This document shows positions 60,738 through 64,000 of a DNA stretch of 64,000 nt, in pieces. Source of the DNA: Paenisporosarcina macmurdoensis (GTDB taxonomy: Bacteria > Bacillota > Bacilli > Bacillales_A > Planococcaceae). The position numbers and the translations under genes were made by a program. The stretch covers positions 35,126 to 99,125 of the forward strand of contig NZ_JBHSRI010000005.1 in NCBI RefSeq assembly GCF_042658845.1, given 5' to 3'. Numbering within the stretch: the stretch's first letter is position 1; each line of letters opens with the position of its first letter. The notes beneath the pieces are model-generated. The model saw only the letters and a list, made by a program, of their open reading frames with translations. It ran no database searches and was not told the DNA's origin.

Positions 60738-62331
60738 CAAAGTAGACTTAACTGAGGTTTCTAAACGGTTAGAGACAAACTTAGAAGATTTATTCAAGAA
60801 TGACCGATTCCAAGATTTACTGCATGTATTAGCTTCAGGACATCAGTATTCATTCCAAAATGCACTTCTCATTGCTTCACAGAAGCCTGACGCTACCATG
60901 ATTCGTGGGTTTAAGCAGTGGCAATCACTGGGACGCCATGTGAACAAAGGGGAACGCAGCATCGACATTTTAGTTCCGACTTTCCAGAAAACTGAAGAAC
61001 AGAAAATACATCAATTGTCCGGTAACGTCTTAACGGATGAACATGGTGACGTTCAATCGGAAGTGAAAGAAACACTAAGTGGCTATGTATATGGCAAAGT
61101 ATTTGATGTTTCACAAACAACTGGTCGCGACATTCCAAGTGTGCGAGATTTCGTTCAAACAGAACTTCAAGCAGATGGTTCCATGCAAGATCTATATGAT
61201 AAATTCGTTCAACAGGTAAATGAAGACGATAAAAACCCTTTATCTATTCAAGAAGAAGCTCATGAAAATGAGAGTTTTGGTGGGTATTACAATGCTGCCA
61301 CTAATGACATTGTGATTAATACCGTTGTCTCACAAACCGCTGATCAGAAGTTTCGTGTCTTAATTCATGAATATGCACACGGCCTTCTTCATAATAAAGA
61401 GAGTGAATTACGTGAATTGCCTCGTGGTCATAGAGAAGCACAAGCCGAATCAGCAGCCTATATCGTCTCGAACTATTACGGATTAGAAACAGGCTTTACG
61501 TCTACCGGATACATTGCTACTTGGGCACAAGATATTAACGTGGCTAAACAAGCTATTCGAGAAGTACAAAGTGTATCCGCGCAGATGATTGATCAATTAA
61601 ATGAGCTACAAAGCGAAAAAATTAAAGGCTTTTATCAATCCATCGATCCACAGAAGGTAAAGACCACTTTAGAAGAAAAATGGGACGTATCGTTTGCAGA
61701 TAAACCAACGTTGCAACTAGTTGATCCGAAGAATGGTCTGGTCGTATTTGCGAAAGTCGAAGAAAACACCCGAGATCAACAATTCTACTTGAGGACTAAC
61801 ACGAATCGCTTGTTGCCTATTGGTGATCTTGAGCAACGCTATACCATCATTAACATTTTAGAGAATAAAAATGAATTGGCGGAAGAGTTCAAAAAGGTGG
61901 AAGACTTCCTCAAGATTGAAAAGATTGAAGAAGGAAAATATGCGGTAACAATGGAAGGTGGGCAAACCACTGAACGAACATTTGCGAAAAAAGTAGAAGG
62001 TCAAAAGTTTGTTCAAAAAATAGCGATTGCCCAGTCTTTAAATACCGATCGCTTTTTATCGGTTACACCCGTTAAAGAAACGCAGCAGTTACAGACGAAA
62101 AATGAAAAACTATTAAACGAGCGAGTTGGGAAATACATCAAAGAGAAAAATTTAAAAGCCGAACACAAACACAATGTCACAGTGGGCTGGCATTTAATGA
62201 AAAATCCGTTACTTCAATCACGAGAAGCCTTAGATAAGAACATAGAGTCTTTAAATCCTCATCACAGTCACACTAAAGAACTGAAAGAAGCACTTTCATC
62301 AAAAGAAACACAACATGAATTAGAGAAATAA
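60730..62331 (+). CDS. ArdC-like antirestriction protein with zinc metallopeptidase motif
   Basis: Encodes 533 residues from ATG 60730. The N-terminal ArdC-type ssDNA-binding domain (DUF1738) shows FQDLLHVLASGHQYSFQNAL, then LIASQKP and GFKQWQSLGRHVNKGERSID. A metallopeptidase region has HExxH as LIHEYAHGLLH near residue 218, with a downstream Glu in HREAQAESAAYIVSNYYGL. The C-terminal 240 residues are a further, unrecognised region. ArdC-type proteins entering with the transferred strand protect it from host restriction. Position behind virD4 in the leading mobilisation operon fits that job. Confidence 0.8.
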   Translation: MSNKVDLTEVSKRLETNLEDLFKNDRFQDLLHVLASGHQYSFQNALLIASQKPDATMIRGFKQWQSLGRHVNKGERSIDILVPTFQKTEEQKIHQLSGNVLTDEHGDVQSEVKETLSGYVYGKVFDVSQTTGRDIPSVRDFVQTELQADGSMQDLYDKFVQQVNEDDKNPLSIQEEAHENESFGGYYNAATNDIVINTVVSQTADQKFRVLIHEYAHGLLHNKESELRELPRGHREAQAESAAYIVSNYYGLETGFTSTGYIATWAQDINVAKQAIREVQSVSAQMIDQLNELQSEKIKGFYQSIDPQKVKTTLEEKWDVSFADKPTLQLVDPKNGLVVFAKVEENTRDQQFYLRTNTNRLLPIGDLEQRYTIINILENKNELAEEFKKVEDFLKIEKIEEGKYAVTMEGGQTTERTFAKKVEGQKFVQKIAIAQSLNTDRFLSVTPVKETQQLQTKNEKLLNERVGKYIKEKNLKAEHKHNVTVGWHLMKNPLLQSREALDKNIESLNPHHSHTKELKEALSSKETQHELEK

Positions 62332-62354
62332 AAGGAAGAGAAAGAGGTCGATAT

Positions 62355-62561
62355 ATGATTAAGACAGAGGAAGCCTATCAGTATGCACTGAAAAGAATGA
62401 ATGAAGATGTTCAAATTATTAAAGACCAAAGAACACATTTTGAAAAGTTAGGCTTGACCGAAGAACAAGTCACCAAAGCCTTACAACCGTCCTTTGCCTT
62501 TCACAATCAACTAAAAGAAGAAATTGCGTCCTATGAAAAAACTCTAAATCAAAAAGAATAA
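62355..62561 (+). CDS. Small helical protein at the end of the mobilisation operon
   Basis: Encodes 68 residues from an ATG with AGAGG upstream. It is all helical (EAYQYALKRMNEDVQIIKDQ, then LGLTEEQVTKALQP), acidic and without membrane segments. It follows the ArdC-like gene by 23 bp and ends at a terminator. Not recognised. Confidence 0.6.
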   Translation: MIKTEEAYQYALKRMNEDVQIIKDQRTHFEKLGLTEEQVTKALQPSFAFHNQLKEEIASYEKTLNQKE

Positions 62562-62587
62562 TTGTCATTAAAGGCTAAAAAGCATTC

Positions 62588-62625
62588 AAAGTTCCAATCA
62601 CACAGCCATGTGATTGGGACTTTTC
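62588..62625 (+). terminator. Terminator of the mobilisation operon
   Basis: AAAGTTCCAATCACA pairs with TGTGATTGGGACTTTT (one G-T pair) around a 7-base loop, with T residues following. Confidence 0.85.
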
Positions 62626-62831
62626 CTTTGTTAAAAATTTAGATAATAAATTATTTTTTGTTCCACAAAGGAGTAATCCTATCACTAAATTAAACATCAA
62701 GAGGCGATTACTATATTTTATTAAAAGAGCGTTATGGACGGACTTTTATTTGACCTAATGTCGAAACTTGACGAACGAATACACCACAAACTTCTTTATT
62801 TTGCCAGTATAGTATTGGTTGAGGTGATCTT

Positions 62832-63104
62832 ATGATTTCAGATGAATTAATGCACAAACATCATATCGTTAGTGTGTGGTCCTGTTCCAAAAAAGAAGAG
62901 ACCATTGCCATTGGTTTTGTTAGAGCCTATCTGGGTGAATGTACAGACGGAAGATGGCTTGCGGTAATCACAGATAGCTCCTGGGAGGAATCAGAAGTAT
63001 TCAAACTTAATACAAGACCAACCGCAATGAAACGAATTAGAGATCGTGGTTTCTATACAAGAATTCGTAAGATTTATTCAAGTAGGGCAGAAGATATAGG
63101 ATAA
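62832..63104 (+). CDS. Hypothetical protein of 90 residues
   Basis: ATG 62832 follows GAGGTGATC at good spacing. The sequence has a strand-rich centre (VSVWSCSKKEETIAIGFVRA, then RWLAVITDSSW) and a basic C-terminus (MKRIRDRGFYTRIRKIYSSR). No membrane segment. No family recognised; it stands alone, 200 bp past the mobilisation terminator. Confidence 0.6.
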   Translation: MISDELMHKHHIVSVWSCSKKEETIAIGFVRAYLGECTDGRWLAVITDSSWEESEVFKLNTRPTAMKRIRDRGFYTRIRKIYSSRAEDIG

Positions 63105-63509
63105 TACAAAGTTAGTGATATCGAGGCAGTCACATCAATCCTAATAAAGATGTTCGAAGTATATATAAGACAAACTTGCCAAGAAAAACCGGGTGGGTTT
63201 TTTACTGCTGTCGGCCAGATTCCCAAATTTATTTATATTTCCAAATTAGAGTAGCTTAATGCTATTCTTTTTTCTTTGTTTTTTTTAATCTAGACGGCTT
63301 CTATAGTCAGCATGTTATGAAAAGGGTAGTTTTTCTGAGCAGCTACTTTTCTAATGGTTTGTTGATTAAAAAGAATTTTGGTGATTTGGGGTTTCTGTTT
63401 CCCCTTATTACAAAATTTCTATGACAGGATAAGATTTCCACTTTATTACTTCGTCTGCCCAACTCTATCAAATTAGATTTCGTATTATAAACTATCTGAA
63501 TTTAAGGGG
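63105..63509. other. Region upstream of the collagen-like gene
   Basis: About 400 AT-rich bases with no supported gene. A weak hairpin (GTAG/CTAC around TTTTTCTGAGCAG) is at about 63327-63352. The promoter of the collagen-like gene, probably a mother-cell sigma factor type, should be here but I cannot place it. Confidence 0.4.
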
Positions 63510-64000
63510 GTGAAAAATATAAGACACTATCGAAAAAGTAACAATCAAAAAAATATTTTTAAAGATTGTTGTCAAAAAGATACGAAAAGAAAACGTTGTT
63601 GTAAAAAGCATGTAAAGAGAGATTGTCGCCATAGAGATCATTTGGAAGGAAATTGTCTCCAAAATGACCATATGGATAGAGATTGTATCCGAAGAGACCA
63701 TAAGCATAGAGACTGTTGTCATTGTAAAAAAGTTGACTGTATATGTTGCAAAGGTGAAAAAGGTCGTAGAGGACCGAGAGGGTTTACAGGAGCAACCGGA
63801 TTAACTGGTGTTACCGGAGCGACTGGTGCAACTGGTGTTACCGGAGCTACCGGATTTGGAGCGACTGGTGCAATTGGGGCTACCGGAGCTACCGGATTTG
63901 GAGCGACTGGTGCAACTGGGGCTACCGGAGCTACCGGATTTGGAGTGACTGGTGCAACTGGGGCTACCGGAGTTACCGGATTTGGAGCGACTGGTGCAAC
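63510..64000 (+). CDS. Collagen-like exosporium/surface protein (BclA type), partial at window end
   Basis: From GTG 63510 the frame runs to the window edge (over 160 codons) and is still open. The first 75 residues are Cys-, His-, Arg- and Asp-rich (KRDCRHRDHLEGNCLQND, DRDCIRRDHKHRDCCHCKK). Then GEKGRRGPRGFTGATG begins a Gly-X-Thr collagen-like region of GATGATGVTGATGFG units. Collagen-like GXT repeats are the hallmark of Bacillus exosporium filament proteins, which trimerise and may be glycosylated on Thr. The ribosome binding site AAGGGGGTGA actually fits better an ATA nine bases further, so the start is uncertain. Confidence 0.85.
   Translation, partial: MKNIRHYRKSNNQKNIFKDCCQKDTKRKRCCKKHVKRDCRHRDHLEGNCLQNDHMDRDCIRRDHKHRDCCHCKKVDCICCKGEKGRRGPRGFTGATGLTGVTGATGATGVTGATGFGATGAIGATGATGFGATGATGATGATGFGVTGATGATGVTGFGATGA

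Noticed and set aside
63492..63722. Minus-strand frame opposite the collagen-like gene
   Set aside because: It is the shadow of the Cys/His-rich head; its Met/Ile/Ser/Thr-rich product is an antisense artefact.

Overview
The window reads as part of a large, low-GC conjugative plasmid from a spore-forming Bacillaceae host. Evidence for the host: two complete GerA-type spore germinant receptor operons, a Spo0F-like response regulator, a BclA-type collagen-like protein at the right end, AGGAGG-type ribosome binding sites, and many TTG/GTG starts. Evidence for a plasmid: a RepA_N-type initiator, a primase-like replication protein, a ParA/RHH partition operon with iterons, a relaxase with a candidate oriT, a VirD4 coupling protein and a Gram-positive type IV secretion operon. 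I see no rRNA, tRNA or CRISPR array.

Layout. (1) 1-6.5 kb: decayed fragments (EAL domain, DUF4297), germinant receptor operon 1 (minus strand) bracketed by a 25-bp direct repeat, and a serine resolvase. (2) 7-12.2 kb: a 2OG-Fe(II) dioxygenase paired with a two-TM protein, a small membrane protein, a CoiA-like protein and a tyrosine recombinase. (3) 12.2-24 kb: cargo separated by five 28-bp inverted-arm sites (here class B). The cargo is AbiH; a zeta-type toxin pair; germinant receptor operon 2; a Fic protein plus a decayed gene; then an HTH gene and a HipA-like kinase pair. (4) 24-32.3 kb: a second mosaic separated by dif-like sites (class A) whose half-sites resemble B. subtilis dif. Its cargo is an isochorismatase-type hydrolase, a flavin amine oxidase, a DUF4046 protein, a Spo0F paralogue and several one-gene small modules. 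(5) 32.5-34 kb: an IS3/IS150-type element inserted in a terminator. (6) 34-42.7 kb: the minus-strand conjugation operon (VirB2-, VirB3/4N-, VirB4-, VirB6- and VirB8-like proteins, a cell-wall hydrolase, a lipoprotein, an EssB/YukC-like protein and an AbrB regulator). (7) 42.9-53 kb: replication and maintenance: RepA with internal repeats, an Xre regulator, the primase-like protein, iterons with the RHH/ParA operon, a YkvA protein, a RacA-like MerR/coiled-coil protein next to a 1-kb array of about 169-bp repeats, and a tandem Fic pair. (8) 53-62.6 kb: mobilisation: two small accessory proteins, oriT candidate, MobA/MobL relaxase, virD4 interrupted by a group II intron with its maturase, and an ArdC-like antirestriction protein. 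(9) 62.8-64 kb: a small orphan gene and the start of the collagen-like gene.

How it fits together: the right half is a replication, partition and transfer backbone; the left half is accessory cargo (germination receptors, toxin-antitoxin-like and abortive-infection genes, metabolic enzymes) cut into modules by two families of Xer-type 28-bp sites. I regard this modular organisation, and the RacA-like protein with its repeat array, as the most interesting content. All family names come from reading motifs by eye; no database search was possible.
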